Assembly (NCBI GenBank): GCA_035519135.1
Contig: DATIWX010000125.1
Coordinates: forward strand, 1-64,000
DNA: 64,000 nt
Source: VBDM01 sp035519135
GTDB lineage: Bacteria; Pseudomonadota; Gammaproteobacteria; Burkholderiales; SG8-39
Direction: 5' to 3'
Made by a program: the position numbers and the translations under genes. The notes beneath the pieces were generated by a model. That model saw only the letters and a program-made list of their open reading frames with translations. It made no database searches and was not told where the DNA came from. Positions within the stretch are counted from its first letter, which is position 1. Each line of letters starts with the position of its first letter. Shown one piece after another: positions 6,706 to 15,556 of this stretch.

Positions 6706-9401
6706 GCTTCCGCGTACCGGCGTCGCTCAAGCTCACGGTCCCGCTGATCCTGCTGGGCTTCGCCGCGACGCTGAGCGCGGTGAATCTCATGTATCACGTG
6801 CCGCAGGCCGAGCGCGCGGCGGACGACGCTACCCGCAAGCGCCTGGCCCAGGAGACGTCGCGCCTGCAAAGCACCCTGGAGTACCTGCTGCTCAAGGGCG
6901 ACGAGGCCGCCGCGCAGCACGAGATCGCGGTGCTGGCGCACAACCACGACTACGTCTTCGCGGCCCTGACCGACGACCGCAACATCGTCACCGCGGCGAC
7001 GCAGCGCGCCTGGCTGGGACGGCAGATCGCGGACGTCCTGCCGCAAGTCGACAAGGACGAGGGGGTCAGGGGCCCGCGCGGGCGCCCGGCGCGGATCGAG
7101 ATCGACGAGGACCAGATCGCCCTGCTCGCCTCGGCCGGGGTGCTGATGGGCAGCGAGCAGGCGGAGCTGCGCCCCTCGCGGACCGGCGGGCTGTTCCTCG
7201 CCTACGATCTCAGCCGCTCCCGGTCGGAGGCGCGGGCGCAGGTGCTGCGGCAGTCCTTTTACTGGGCCGGCTGGGTGACCGCGCTGGCGCTGGCGATGTG
7301 GCTGGTGTTTCACTTCCTGCTCACCCGCCGCACGGCGAAGCTGGTGCGCGCCGCCGAGCAGCTCGCCGCCGGGAACCTCGCCGCGCGAAGCGGGCTGACG
7401 GGACGCGACGAGCTCGGCCGCCTGAGCCGCGCCTTCGACGCGATGGCGCTCGAAGTCGCCTATACGCAGACCCGGCTGCGCAAGGACATCACCGAGCGCG
7501 CCCTGGTGCAGCGGGCGCTGGAGAACAGCGAGGCGCGCCTGCAGCAGATCCTCAACAACAGCACGGCCGTGGTCTTCGTCAAGGACACGGAAGGGCGCTT
7601 CCTCTTCGTCAACCGGGAGTTCGAGCGCATCTTCCATTGCCGCCAGGCGGAAGTGGCGGGAAAGACCGATCGCGAGATTCTGCCCGAGGAGATCGCGCGC
7701 GCATTTCGCGCCAACGACCTGCTCGTGCTCCAGCGCAACAGCCCCATCGAGTTCGAGGAGACCGCGCCGCTGGACGACGGCCTGCATACCTACATCTCGA
7801 TCAAGTTCCCCCTGCACGACGCCAGCGGGGCGGCCTACGCGGTGTGCGGCATCGCCACCGACATCACCGAGCGCAAGCGCTCCGACGAGGCGCTGCGGGT
7901 GTCGGAGGAGAGCTACCGGGCGATCTTCGACGCCGCCGAGGACTCGATCTTCGTCCACGACATCGCAACCGGCGCCATCGTCGACGTCAACCGCAGGGCC
8001 TGTGCCACCTTCGGCTATACGCGCGAGGAATTCCGGCACATCGACGTCGGCGCGCTCGGCACCGGAGAGCGGCCCTACACGCAGCAGGACGCGATGGAGC
8101 TGATCGCGGGCGCGGCTGCGGGTGAGGAGCGGCGCGTCGAGTGGCACGGCAGGAGCAAGGACGGCAGCCTGCGCTGGCACGAGGTATTCGTGAAGCGCGT
8201 GACCATCGGCGGGCGGGATCGGGTGCTGGCGCTCGCCCGCGACATCACCGAGAAGAAGCGCGCGGCCGAAGAGCTGGCGCGCCAGCGCGAATCGTCGTAC
8301 CAGCGCGAGAAGCTCGCCGCGCTCGGCTCGCTGCTCGCCGGCGTCGCCCACGAGCTCAACAACCCGCTTTCGGTGGTCGTGGCCCGGGCGGTGATGCTCG
8401 AGGAAGAGAGCTACCCGGCGGCCCAGGCGGCGGCATCGAAGATCCGCACGGCCGCGGAGCGCTGCGCGCGCATCGTGCGGACCTTCCTCGCGATGGCCCG
8501 GCAGCAGCCGCCCAAGCGCGGGCCGGTGGCGGTCAACGACGTAGTGTCGGCGGCGCTCGACATGACCGCCTATACGGTCCGCACCAGCAGCATCGAGGTG
8601 TCGCTCGACCTGGCCGGAGGCATTCCGCCGATCCTCGCCGACCCCGACCAGCTGCACCAGGTGCTGCTGAACCTTGTCGTCAACGCGCAGCAGGTGCTGC
8701 AGGACCGGCCGGGACCGCGGCGCATACGCGTGGCGAGCCGCTACGACGCGGAGGGCGGCGTGATCCGCATCGCGGTCGCCGACAACGGCCCGGGAATTCC
8801 GGAGCACCTTCGCGCGCGGGTGTTCGAGCCGTATTTCACCACCAAGCCCTCCGGGCTGGGCACCGGGATGGGATTGGCCGTGAGCCACGGCATCGTCGAG
8901 GCCCACGGCGGCACCCTCACGCTCGACTGCCCCGAAATGGGAGGAGCCGTGTTCACGATCACGCTGCCCGTATGCGCCGTGGACGAGAGCCGCGCCGACG
9001 CCGGCCCCTCCCGCGAGGCGAAGGCGAGCCCGCGCAAGATACTCATCGTCGACGACGAGGCGGAAATCCGCGAAACGCTGGCCGAGATCCTGAGCGGGGC
9101 GCAGCACTACGTCGTAACGGCCGGCTCCGGACGCGAGGCGCTCGAGCGGATGGCGGCGGACCACTACGACGTGATCCTCACCGACATCCGCATGCCCGAC
9201 CTCGACGGGCGCACCCTGTACCGGGAAATCGAGCGGCGCTGGCCGGAGCGCGCAAGGCGCGTCGTGTTCGTGACCGGGGACAGTTTCGCCGCGACCCTGC
9301 ACGAGTTCGCCAGCGAATACGGCCGTCCCGTGATCGAGAAGCCCTTCGTGCCGGGAGACGTGCGCCGCGTCGTCGCCGAGACGGCGCTCGACCACCGGTG
9401 A
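6702..9401 (+). CDS. Membrane hybrid sensor histidine kinase (HAMP-PAS-PAS-HisKA-HATPase-REC)
   Basis: The 899-residue kinase has a first membrane segment at ~9-30, a periplasmic region ~31-182, a second membrane segment ~186-207 and a HAMP linker ~208-262. Two PAS domains follow (~277-392 and ~402-517). The dimerisation/phosphoacceptor domain holds H550 in AGVAHELNNP. The ATPase has an N-box around N661, DNGPGIP (694-700) and GTGMGLA. A C-terminal receiver domain has phosphoacceptor D828 (ILTDIRMP). The start is GTG 6702, overlapping the lipoprotein stop by 4 nt. No HPt domain is present nearby, so the receiver may act as phosphate sink or intramolecular switch rather than in a full relay to the OmpR-type regulator. 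Confidence 0.92.
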   Translation: MSFRVPASLKLTVPLILLGFAATLSAVNLMYHVPQAERAADDATRKRLAQETSRLQSTLEYLLLKGDEAAAQHEIAVLAHNHDYVFAALTDDRNIVTAATQRAWLGRQIADVLPQVDKDEGVRGPRGRPARIEIDEDQIALLASAGVLMGSEQAELRPSRTGGLFLAYDLSRSRSEARAQVLRQSFYWAGWVTALALAMWLVFHFLLTRRTAKLVRAAEQLAAGNLAARSGLTGRDELGRLSRAFDAMALEVAYTQTRLRKDITERALVQRALENSEARLQQILNNSTAVVFVKDTEGRFLFVNREFERIFHCRQAEVAGKTDREILPEEIARAFRANDLLVLQRNSPIEFEETAPLDDGLHTYISIKFPLHDASGAAYAVCGIATDITERKRSDEALRVSEESYRAIFDAAEDSIFVHDIATGAIVDVNRRACATFGYTREEFRHIDVGALGTGERPYTQQDAMELIAGAAAGEERRVEWHGRSKDGSLRWHEVFVKRVTIGGRDRVLALARDITEKKRAAEELARQRESSYQREKLAALGSLLAGVAHELNNPLSVVVARAVMLEEESYPAAQAAASKIRTAAERCARIVRTFLAMARQQPPKRGPVAVNDVVSAALDMTAYTVRTSSIEVSLDLAGGIPPILADPDQLHQVLLNLVVNAQQVLQDRPGPRRIRVASRYDAEGGVIRIAVADNGPGIPEHLRARVFEPYFTTKPSGLGTGMGLAVSHGIVEAHGGTLTLDCPEMGGAVFTITLPVCAVDESRADAGPSREAKASPRKILIVDDEAEIRETLAEILSGAQHYVVTAGSGREALERMAADHYDVILTDIRMPDLDGRTLYREIERRWPERARRVVFVTGDSFAATLHEFASEYGRPVIEKPFVPGDVRRVVAETALDHR

Positions 9402-10537
9402 GCGGCCGCATCCTCACCACCCACGTCGGCAGCCTGCCGCGGCCCGCGGACCTGCTCGACCTGATGAAGGCGAAGCTCGCGGGTGCGGCCGTCGATCAGC
9501 GCGCCTACGAAGCCCGCGTGAAGGGCGCGGTCGCCGAATGCGTGCGCAGGCAGGTCCACGCCGGCATCGACTTCGTCAGCGACGGCGAGCAGTCCAAGCC
9601 CGGTTTCTTCACGTACGTGCACGAGCGCCTCGAGGGCTTCGAGCCGCGGCCCCAGGCGAAGCGCAGGATGTTTCCCGCGGAGGTCGCGGCTTTTCCCGAG
9701 TACTACGAGAAATATTTCAGGGAAGCGATGACGGGCGGGGCGATCGCCCCGGTGGTGCCGCTCGTCTGCACCGGTCCGGTGAAATACCGCGGCGAGGCGG
9801 CGCTCCGGCGCGACATCGACAATCTCAGGGCCGCGGCGACCGGGGCCTACGGCGCCTTCATGCCGGCGGTGGCGCCGAGCGGGGTCGGGACGAACGAGTA
9901 CTACCGCGACGAGGAGGACTTCTTCCACGCGGTGGGCAGGGCGCTGCGCACCGAGTACAAGGCCATCGCCGACGCGGGCCTCGTCCTTCAGGTGGACGAT
10001 CCCTTCCTGTGCGACATCTTCGCCGATCCGGAGCTGGACGCTGCCGCGAGGAAGAAGCGCGCCGCAATGTACGTCGATGCGGTCAACGACGCCCTCCACG
10101 GCATTCCTCCCGAACGGGTGCGCTATCACACCTGCTACGGGATCAACGAGGGCCCGCGCATCCACGAGGCGGCGCTCGCGGACGTGCTGGAATACATGCT
10201 GCGCGTGAGCGCCGGCGCCTACAGCTTCGAGGCCGCCAACCCGCGCCACGAGCACGAGTATCACCTGTGGGAGACGGCGAAGCTTCCGGAGGGCAAGGCG
10301 CTGATACCCGGCGTCATCACCCACGCGAGCAACATCGTCGAGCATCCCGAGCTGATCGCCGAGCGGCTGGTCCGCTTCGCCCACCGCGTCGGCCGCGACA
10401 ACGTCATCGCCGGCGCCGACTGCGGCTTCTCCTCGCAGGCGAGCTACCACACCGAGGTGCACCCCACGGTGGTGTGGGCGAAATTCGCGGCGCTCGCAGA
10501 GGGCGCGCGGCTCGCCAGCCGGCAATTGTGGCCGTAG
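9398..10537 (+). CDS. Core-MetE (cobalamin-independent methionine synthase C-terminal-like) protein
   Basis: This 379-residue protein corresponds only to the catalytic C-terminal barrel of MetE; the N-terminal folate-binding half is absent. It opens with the family signature ILTTHVGSLPRP and keeps the zinc-site motifs: HTCYG (His and Cys), FEAANP (Glu) and ADCGF (Cys). Such proteins transfer a methyl group to a thiol such as homocysteine, but many relatives have other or unknown partners. The GTG at 9398 overlaps the kinase stop by 4 nt, so it is the last gene of the sensor operon. That is an odd place for a housekeeping enzyme and suggests either a regulated methyltransferase or a product of the sensed pathway. 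Confidence 0.8.
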   Translation: MSGRILTTHVGSLPRPADLLDLMKAKLAGAAVDQRAYEARVKGAVAECVRRQVHAGIDFVSDGEQSKPGFFTYVHERLEGFEPRPQAKRRMFPAEVAAFPEYYEKYFREAMTGGAIAPVVPLVCTGPVKYRGEAALRRDIDNLRAAATGAYGAFMPAVAPSGVGTNEYYRDEEDFFHAVGRALRTEYKAIADAGLVLQVDDPFLCDIFADPELDAAARKKRAAMYVDAVNDALHGIPPERVRYHTCYGINEGPRIHEAALADVLEYMLRVSAGAYSFEAANPRHEHEYHLWETAKLPEGKALIPGVITHASNIVEHPELIAERLVRFAHRVGRDNVIAGADCGFSSQASYHTEVHPTVVWAKFAALAEGARLASRQLWP

Positions 10538-10657
10538 CGGAGGAGCTCGCTTCTCCTCGTCTTTGATGACGTCCGTCGGATCATTGTTGACGGATCATCA
10601 TGAAATCCGCCGGATCGCCCCCTGTACAATTTCCGCTGATTCTCGGAGGAGGGGACG

Positions 10658-12367
10658 ATGACTTCACGATTTTCAGGCAAGGGCGGTTTCTCGCGGCGCA
10701 ACTTCGTCAAGGCCGCCGCCGCGGCGGGCACCGCGCTGACGGCGGGCGGGTCGATGCTCGGCGGCGCGCTCGCGCACGAGGACGATCGCGACCGCGACGA
10801 CTTTTCCTGCAACGGCTCCGCCGACATCGCGCTGGTGAACGGCCGCATCCTCACCATGGATGCGAAGAACCGCGTGGTCTCGGCGGTGGCGATCCGCAAC
10901 GGCCGTTTCGCGGAGATCGGCCATCCCAGGGACCTCGGCCGCTGCGCGCAGGTCATCAATCTCCACGGGGCCACGGTGATTCCAGGGCTGATCGACTCGC
11001 ACTGCCACTTCATCCGCGACGGCCTCAATCCCGGCCACGAGGTGCGCAGCATCGAGCTGGCGGCATCGATTCCAGAATTGCTCGGCATGATCTCCGACCG
11101 CGCGAGGACGGTGCCGCCGGGCCAGTTCATCAGCTGCGTCAGCGGCTGGAACATCAACGGCCTCGCCGAGCGCCGCCTGCCGACGGTGGCCGAGCTCGAT
11201 TCGGCCGCGCCGAGAAACCCGATCTACATCAGCGAATTCGGCGGGACCAACAAGCCGGTGACCAACAGCTCGGGCAAGGCGTGGTTCACCGCGAAGGGCG
11301 TGGTCGTCAACGCCGACGGCACGCTCGCCAACGCCGGGCTCGCGTTCGCCGCGCTGCGCGCGGCCGAGATCGCACGCGATCCGGCTTTGCCCGACCGCCT
11401 GACCACGACCCGGGAGAACATCGCCTTCGCCTCGAGCCTCGGCCTCACCATGGTCCACGACGTCGGCGGCAACGGCTTCCCGCAGGCCAACGCGGCGCAG
11501 ACCAGCCTGTTCGTCGATCTCGATCCCTACGACCAGGCGCTCAGCCTGTGGCGCGCGGGCGAGCTGAACATGCGCATCCGGTCTTTCCTCTACAGCGAGT
11601 TCGACACCTCGGCGACGCTGGACGTGGCCCGCTCCCGCATGATCAACAATCTCATCCGGCTGGGCGACGACGTGTTCCGGCTCAACGGCGTGGGCGAGCG
11701 CGTGCAGGTCAGCACCACGGCACCGGGCTTCGTCGACCATTGCAAGTTCGCCGCGCAGAACGGCTGGACGGTGCACCAGCATTCGGTGACCGCGCAGGAA
11801 ATCGCCTTTCACGTGGACGCGTACCAGCAGGGGAGCGCCGCCGCGGCGCCGGCCGGAATCGGGGCGCTGCGCTGGTCGCTTACTCACGTGAACGTCATCA
11901 CCGACGATCAGATCCGGGCGCTGCGCGACATCAAGGTCGGCTGCACGGTGCAGGGCACGGCGTATACGGGCAACGCGGGCGGCACGCCGTTTCGCAGCAT
12001 TCTCGACATCATGGGGCCGGCGGGCATCCCGGTCGGCGGCGGCAGCGACGCCACCAACGTCGGCCCGCTCAATCCCTGGCTGATGATGTACTTCATGGCG
12101 ACCGGGAAGAACAATGCCGGCGTCGCGATCAACGCCGCGCAGAGCTGCACGCGGCTGGAGGCCCTGCGCATGTACACGACCGGCAGCGCCTACTTCTCCT
12201 TCGACGACGACAAGCTGGGCTCGATCGAGAGAGGCAAGCTCGCCGACGTGGCGGTCCTGAGCGACGATCCGCTGAGCGCGTCGGACAGCGCCTTCCGCAG
12301 GATCTCCTCGATGCTCACGCTGCAGGGGGGCAGGGTGGTGAGCGGGAGCCTGCACCACCGCGGCTGA
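10658..12367 (+). CDS. Tat-exported amidohydrolase (YtcJ-like, metal-dependent)
   Basis: The 569-residue enzyme carries a twin-arginine signal (SRRNFVK at ~12-18, then an Ala/Gly-rich stretch ending GALAHE), so it is predicted to fold in the cytoplasm and act in the periplasm. The amidohydrolase barrel shows ADIALVNGRILTMDA (start of the beta-sandwich), the metal motif LIDSHCHF, a VHQHS motif, THVNVIT and the late Asp motif GGGSDATN, and it closes with GKLADVAVLSDDP. This is the amidohydrolase-3 pattern; the substrate is unknown. The ATG at 10658 has a strong GGAGGAGG ribosome site. The 120-nt region upstream contains repeated GGATCAT words. Confidence 0.9.
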   Translation: MTSRFSGKGGFSRRNFVKAAAAAGTALTAGGSMLGGALAHEDDRDRDDFSCNGSADIALVNGRILTMDAKNRVVSAVAIRNGRFAEIGHPRDLGRCAQVINLHGATVIPGLIDSHCHFIRDGLNPGHEVRSIELAASIPELLGMISDRARTVPPGQFISCVSGWNINGLAERRLPTVAELDSAAPRNPIYISEFGGTNKPVTNSSGKAWFTAKGVVVNADGTLANAGLAFAALRAAEIARDPALPDRLTTTRENIAFASSLGLTMVHDVGGNGFPQANAAQTSLFVDLDPYDQALSLWRAGELNMRIRSFLYSEFDTSATLDVARSRMINNLIRLGDDVFRLNGVGERVQVSTTAPGFVDHCKFAAQNGWTVHQHSVTAQEIAFHVDAYQQGSAAAAPAGIGALRWSLTHVNVITDDQIRALRDIKVGCTVQGTAYTGNAGGTPFRSILDIMGPAGIPVGGGSDATNVGPLNPWLMMYFMATGKNNAGVAINAAQSCTRLEALRMYTTGSAYFSFDDDKLGSIERGKLADVAVLSDDPLSASDSAFRRISSMLTLQGGRVVSGSLHHRG

Positions 12368-12378
12368 GCCGGGACGGC

Positions 12379-12864
12379 CTACTTCGCCGGGGCCGGCGGC
12401 ACCAGCCGGGTGAGCTCGGCCCCGATCCTGCGCGCGAGCGCCACGCCCTCGGCGCGTCCGAGCAGGTGGATCAGCGCGTCCTCGACGCTGCGAAGCCTCT
12501 CGCGCAGCTCGAGCGGCGTGGAGCAGGCCTTGATCTCGGCGACCAGCAGGTCCGCGATCGGGCCGGCCCGGCCGCGGATCTCGGTCATCGCCCGGATCTT
12601 GATTCCCGCAAAGACGACCGGATCGTTCGCCGCGGGCGCGCGGGCGAGGCGCCCGGCCGCGGTGCCGCCGACCTCTTCCACGAACCCTTCGGTGAGCAGC
12701 AGGGCGAGGGTGCCCTCCAGCTCGCCGGGGCGGACGTAGACCGAGAGCTCCTCGGCGTCTCTTTGGCCGTCGATCAGGATCAGCAGGCGCCGCGCCCGGG
12801 CTTCGAGTCCGGCGGCGCGGTCCGCGACTTCCTGTTTCCCCTTGTCCGTCTTGCGATAGATCAA
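12379..12864 (-). CDS. Hypothetical protein with winged-helix-like N-terminus
   Basis: I do not recognise this 161-residue protein with certainty. It begins at TTG 12864 (IYRKTDKGKQEVADRA), overlapping the stop of the monooxygenase-like gene by 4 nt in TTGA, which supports both the start and coupling. The first ~70 residues (LLILIDGQRDAEELSVYV, then LEGTLALLLTEGFVEEV) have the helix-turn-helix rhythm of a winged-helix module seen in betaproteobacterial proteins of unknown role. A middle linker is Ala/Pro-rich, and the C-terminal ~80 residues (RERLRSVEDALIHLLG) are predicted helical. No membrane segment or signal was seen. It could be a regulator. Confidence 0.62.
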   Translation of the reverse strand: MIYRKTDKGKQEVADRAAGLEARARRLLILIDGQRDAEELSVYVRPGELEGTLALLLTEGFVEEVGGTAAGRLARAPAANDPVVFAGIKIRAMTEIRGRAGPIADLLVAEIKACSTPLELRERLRSVEDALIHLLGRAEGVALARRIGAELTRLVPPAPAK

Positions 12865-13148
12865 GGCGCGACGCGCTTCCACACGTGGCGTTCGCGCGAT
12901 GAGAGCAGGGGCACCGCCTCGGCGACGTACTTCTTGAAGTGCGCGGTCTGCTGGTGGGCGTCGAAGGCCTTGTCGTCCGCGTACACCTCGTAGAGCAGCA
13001 CCTTCGTCCGGTCCTTCGGATCGACCAGCACGTCGAACTGCCGGCAGCCCGGTTCCCTGCGCGAGTCGGCCGCGTTCTCTATGGCCTTGGCGATGAAGGC
13101 TTCGACGTTCTCGGGCTTGATGCGAAGATCGACCGACAGGACGAACAT
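12861..13148 (-). CDS. Antibiotic-biosynthesis-monooxygenase (ABM) domain protein
   Basis: A 95-residue ferredoxin-like fold protein of the ABM/LsrG/YgiN type. It shows FVLSVDLRIKPENVEAFIAKA, REPGCRQFDVLVDPKD and YEVYADDKAFDAHQQTAHFKKY, the usual strand, helix and H-x-x-T-x-H-F elements. Relatives are cofactor-free oxygenases or isomerases of quinones and small sugars, or have no known activity. The ATG at 13148 was chosen over a longer frame because AAAGGA lies upstream and the fold starts there. It is divergent from the glutathione-reductase-like gene (55-nt gap). Confidence 0.82.
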   Translation of the reverse strand: MFVLSVDLRIKPENVEAFIAKAIENAADSRREPGCRQFDVLVDPKDRTKVLLYEVYADDKAFDAHQQTAHFKKYVAEAVPLLSSRERHVWKRVAP

Positions 13149-13203
13149 GGCGATTCCTTTCCGCAGGCGTTTGGGTGGGCGGAATGATATGCCAAAATAG
13201 CCC

Positions 13204-14559
13204 ATGACTCGGTTCGACTACGACCTCTTCGTCATCGGCGCCGGCTCGGGAGGCATCCGCGCGAGCCGCGTCTCGCGGCACCTCGGCGCCCGGGTGGCGG
13301 TCGCCGAGAACTACCGCATCGGCGGCACCTGCGTGATCCGCGGCTGCGTGCCGAAGAAGCTGCTGACCTACGCCGCGCACTACGCCGAGGACTTGGAGGA
13401 CGCGCGCGGCTACGGCTGGAGCGTCGAAGGCGCGTCGTTCTCCTGGCCCGCACTGATCGAGAACAAGAACCGCGAGATCGCGCGGCTCTCCAAGGTCTAC
13501 GCCGACGGGTTCGCCCGGACGGGCATCGACGTCATCGAGGACACCGCGAAGCTCGCAGACGCGCACACCGTGGAGGTCGGCGGGCGCCGCGTGACGGCGC
13601 AGAGCATCCTCGTCGCCACCGGCGGATGGCCGGTGAAGCCGGCGATCCCCGGCATCGAGCACGCGATCACCTCGAACGAGGCCTTCGAGCTCCCCGCGCT
13701 GCCGAAACGGGTTGTCATCGTCGGCGGCGGTTACATCGCGGTGGAATTCGCCGGCATCTTTCAGGGGCTCGGTTCGGAGGTGACGCTTTCCTACCGCGGC
13801 GAGCGGATCCTTCGCGGCTTCGACGACGACGTGCGCCGCCACCTGCACGACGAGATGGGGAAGAAAGGCGTGCGCATCCTGCTGAAGAGCACGCTGGCGA
13901 GCATCGCGCGCCGCGCCGACGGCACGCTGGAAGCCGCGGTGGACGGGAGCAGGATCGGATGCGACGCGGTGATGGTCGCCACCGGCCGCGTGCCCAACAC
14001 CGCGGGTCTCGGCCTGAAGGAAGTCGGGGTCAGGCTGGACGAGGCGGGCGGGGTGGCGGTGGACCGCTTCTGCCGCAGCAGCGTCGCCAACATCTACGCG
14101 GTCGGCGACGTGACCCACCGCATCGCGCTCACGCCGGTGGCCGTTCGCGAGGGCGGGGCCGTGGCGATGACGCTCTTCGGCGGCGCGGAGACGCCGGTGG
14201 ATCTCGACGACGTGTCGAGCGCGGTCTTCAGCCAGCCGCCTGTCGGTACCGTGGGCCTCACTGAAGCCAGGGCCGTGGAGAAATTCGGCAAGGTGGATGT
14301 CTACAAGGCGAGCTTCCGGCCGCTGCGGCATACGCTGTCGGGGCGGGACGAGCGCACCCTCGTGAAGCTCGTCGTCGATGCCGCGACCCAGCACGTCGTC
14401 GGCGCGCACATGGTGGGGGCGGACTCGCCGGAAATCATCCAGGGGATTGCGGTCGCGGTGAAGGCGAAGCTCACCAAGGCGCAGTTCGACGCGACGATCG
14501 GCATCCATCCGACGGCCGCGGAAGAGTTCTTGACGCTGCGGGAAAAAGCCGCGGCCTGA
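13204..14559 (+). CDS. gor: Glutathione-disulfide reductase (class I pyridine nucleotide-disulfide oxidoreductase)
   Basis: The 451-residue flavoenzyme should reduce glutathione disulfide with NADPH in the cytoplasm. The FAD-binding GAGSGG is at residues 12-17, the redox pair is C43/C48 in GGTCVIRGCVPKK, the NAD(P) Rossmann motif is VVIVGGGYIAVEFAG, and the second FAD motif is IYAVGDVTHRIALTPVA. The C-terminal catalytic segment is IGIHPTAAEEF. The sequence resembles plant-type and cyanobacterial GRs. Trypanothione- or other low-molecular-weight thiol specificity cannot be excluded. A Bug-family gene follows after 15 nt, possibly in the same transcript. Confidence 0.9.
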   Translation: MTRFDYDLFVIGAGSGGIRASRVSRHLGARVAVAENYRIGGTCVIRGCVPKKLLTYAAHYAEDLEDARGYGWSVEGASFSWPALIENKNREIARLSKVYADGFARTGIDVIEDTAKLADAHTVEVGGRRVTAQSILVATGGWPVKPAIPGIEHAITSNEAFELPALPKRVVIVGGGYIAVEFAGIFQGLGSEVTLSYRGERILRGFDDDVRRHLHDEMGKKGVRILLKSTLASIARRADGTLEAAVDGSRIGCDAVMVATGRVPNTAGLGLKEVGVRLDEAGGVAVDRFCRSSVANIYAVGDVTHRIALTPVAVREGGAVAMTLFGGAETPVDLDDVSSAVFSQPPVGTVGLTEARAVEKFGKVDVYKASFRPLRHTLSGRDERTLVKLVVDAATQHVVGAHMVGADSPEIIQGIAVAVKAKLTKAQFDATIGIHPTAAEEFLTLREKAAA

Positions 14560-14574
14560 TGAAAAGGGGGGAAA

Positions 14575-15543
14575 GTGAATTTCCGACGCTCGGTTCCGGT
14601 CGCGCTGTCCATGCTGTGCCTTCAGGCCGGCCTTGCGGCCGCGCAGAGCTTCCCTTCGAAACCCGTCCGCGTGATCGTGCCGTTCGCGCCCGGCGGAGCG
14701 ACCGACGTGGTGTTCCGGCTGCTCGCGCCGAAATTGTCGGAGAACCTCGGGCAGCAGGCGGTTGTCGAGAACCGCGCGGGCGGCGGCTCGACCATCGGCA
14801 TGGACGCCGTCGCCAAGTCCGCGCCGGACGGCTATACGTTGGGCGTCGCCAATCTTTCCTTTGCCGTCAATCCGAGCCTGATGGCGAAGCTGCCCTACGA
14901 CACCGAGCGCGACTTCGCGCCGGTGAGCCTGGTCACGATCGTGCCGCTCGCGATTTCGGTGCACCCGTCGGTGCCGGCGAGATCGGTGAAGGAGCTGATC
15001 GTGCTCGCCAAAGCGAAGCCGGGCAGCCTGCACTACGCCTCGTCGGGCAACGGCAGCGCGACTCACATGGCGACCGAGCTGTTCAAGTTCATGACCGGGA
15101 CCGACATCGTGCACGTCCCGTACAACGGTGGCGGTCCGGCGGTCGTTGCCGTGGTCGGCGGGCAGGTCCCGATCTATACCGGCAGCATTCCCTCGCAGGT
15201 GCAGCACGTGAAGTCCGGCAAGCTGGTGGCCCTCGCCGTGACCAGCTCGAAGCCCGACCCGGCGCTTCCCGGGATACCGACTGTCGCCGAGGCCGGCGTG
15301 CCCGGCTACGAGGCGGTCGAATGGCAGGGCGTGGTCGTGCCCGCAGGTACGCCCGGCCCGGTCATCGAGCGACTCAACCGGGCGATCGTCCAGTCGGTGA
15401 AGGCTCCGGATTTCAACGAACGCCTCGTCGGCGTCGGGGCACATGCGGTGGGGAGCACGGCGGCAGAATTCGCCGACTACCTCAAGAAGGAACTCGCCAC
15501 GTGGTCGAGGGTGATTAAGGCGACGGGCATCAAGATCGAGTAG
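14575..15543 (+). CDS. Bug/TctC-family tripartite tricarboxylate transporter binding protein
   Basis: A 322-residue periplasmic solute receptor with signal peptide ending GLAAAQS. Family marks are PSKPVRVIVPFAPGGATD, VVENRAGGGSTIG, APDGYTLGVA, LPYDTERDFAPVSLV and VPYNGGGPAV. Bug proteins bind carboxylates (tricarboxylates, aromatic acids, amino acids) between two lobes and in some cases feed TctAB membrane proteins, which are not in this window. The start is GTG 14575 after an AAGGGGGG ribosome site, 15 nt after the reductase gene. A hydrolase gene follows after 13 nt, suggesting its ligand could be related to that enzyme's substrate. Confidence 0.93.
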   Translation: MNFRRSVPVALSMLCLQAGLAAAQSFPSKPVRVIVPFAPGGATDVVFRLLAPKLSENLGQQAVVENRAGGGSTIGMDAVAKSAPDGYTLGVANLSFAVNPSLMAKLPYDTERDFAPVSLVTIVPLAISVHPSVPARSVKELIVLAKAKPGSLHYASSGNGSATHMATELFKFMTGTDIVHVPYNGGGPAVVAVVGGQVPIYTGSIPSQVQHVKSGKLVALAVTSSKPDPALPGIPTVAEAGVPGYEAVEWQGVVVPAGTPGPVIERLNRAIVQSVKAPDFNERLVGVGAHAVGSTAAEFADYLKKELATWSRVIKATGIKIE

Positions 15544-15556
15544 GGAAGGTCGAATC

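Noticed and set aside
6441..9395. A 984-codon minus-strand frame opposite the hybrid kinase
   Set aside because: High-GC shadow; the plus strand encodes a fully recognisable kinase and the minus-strand product shows no domain.
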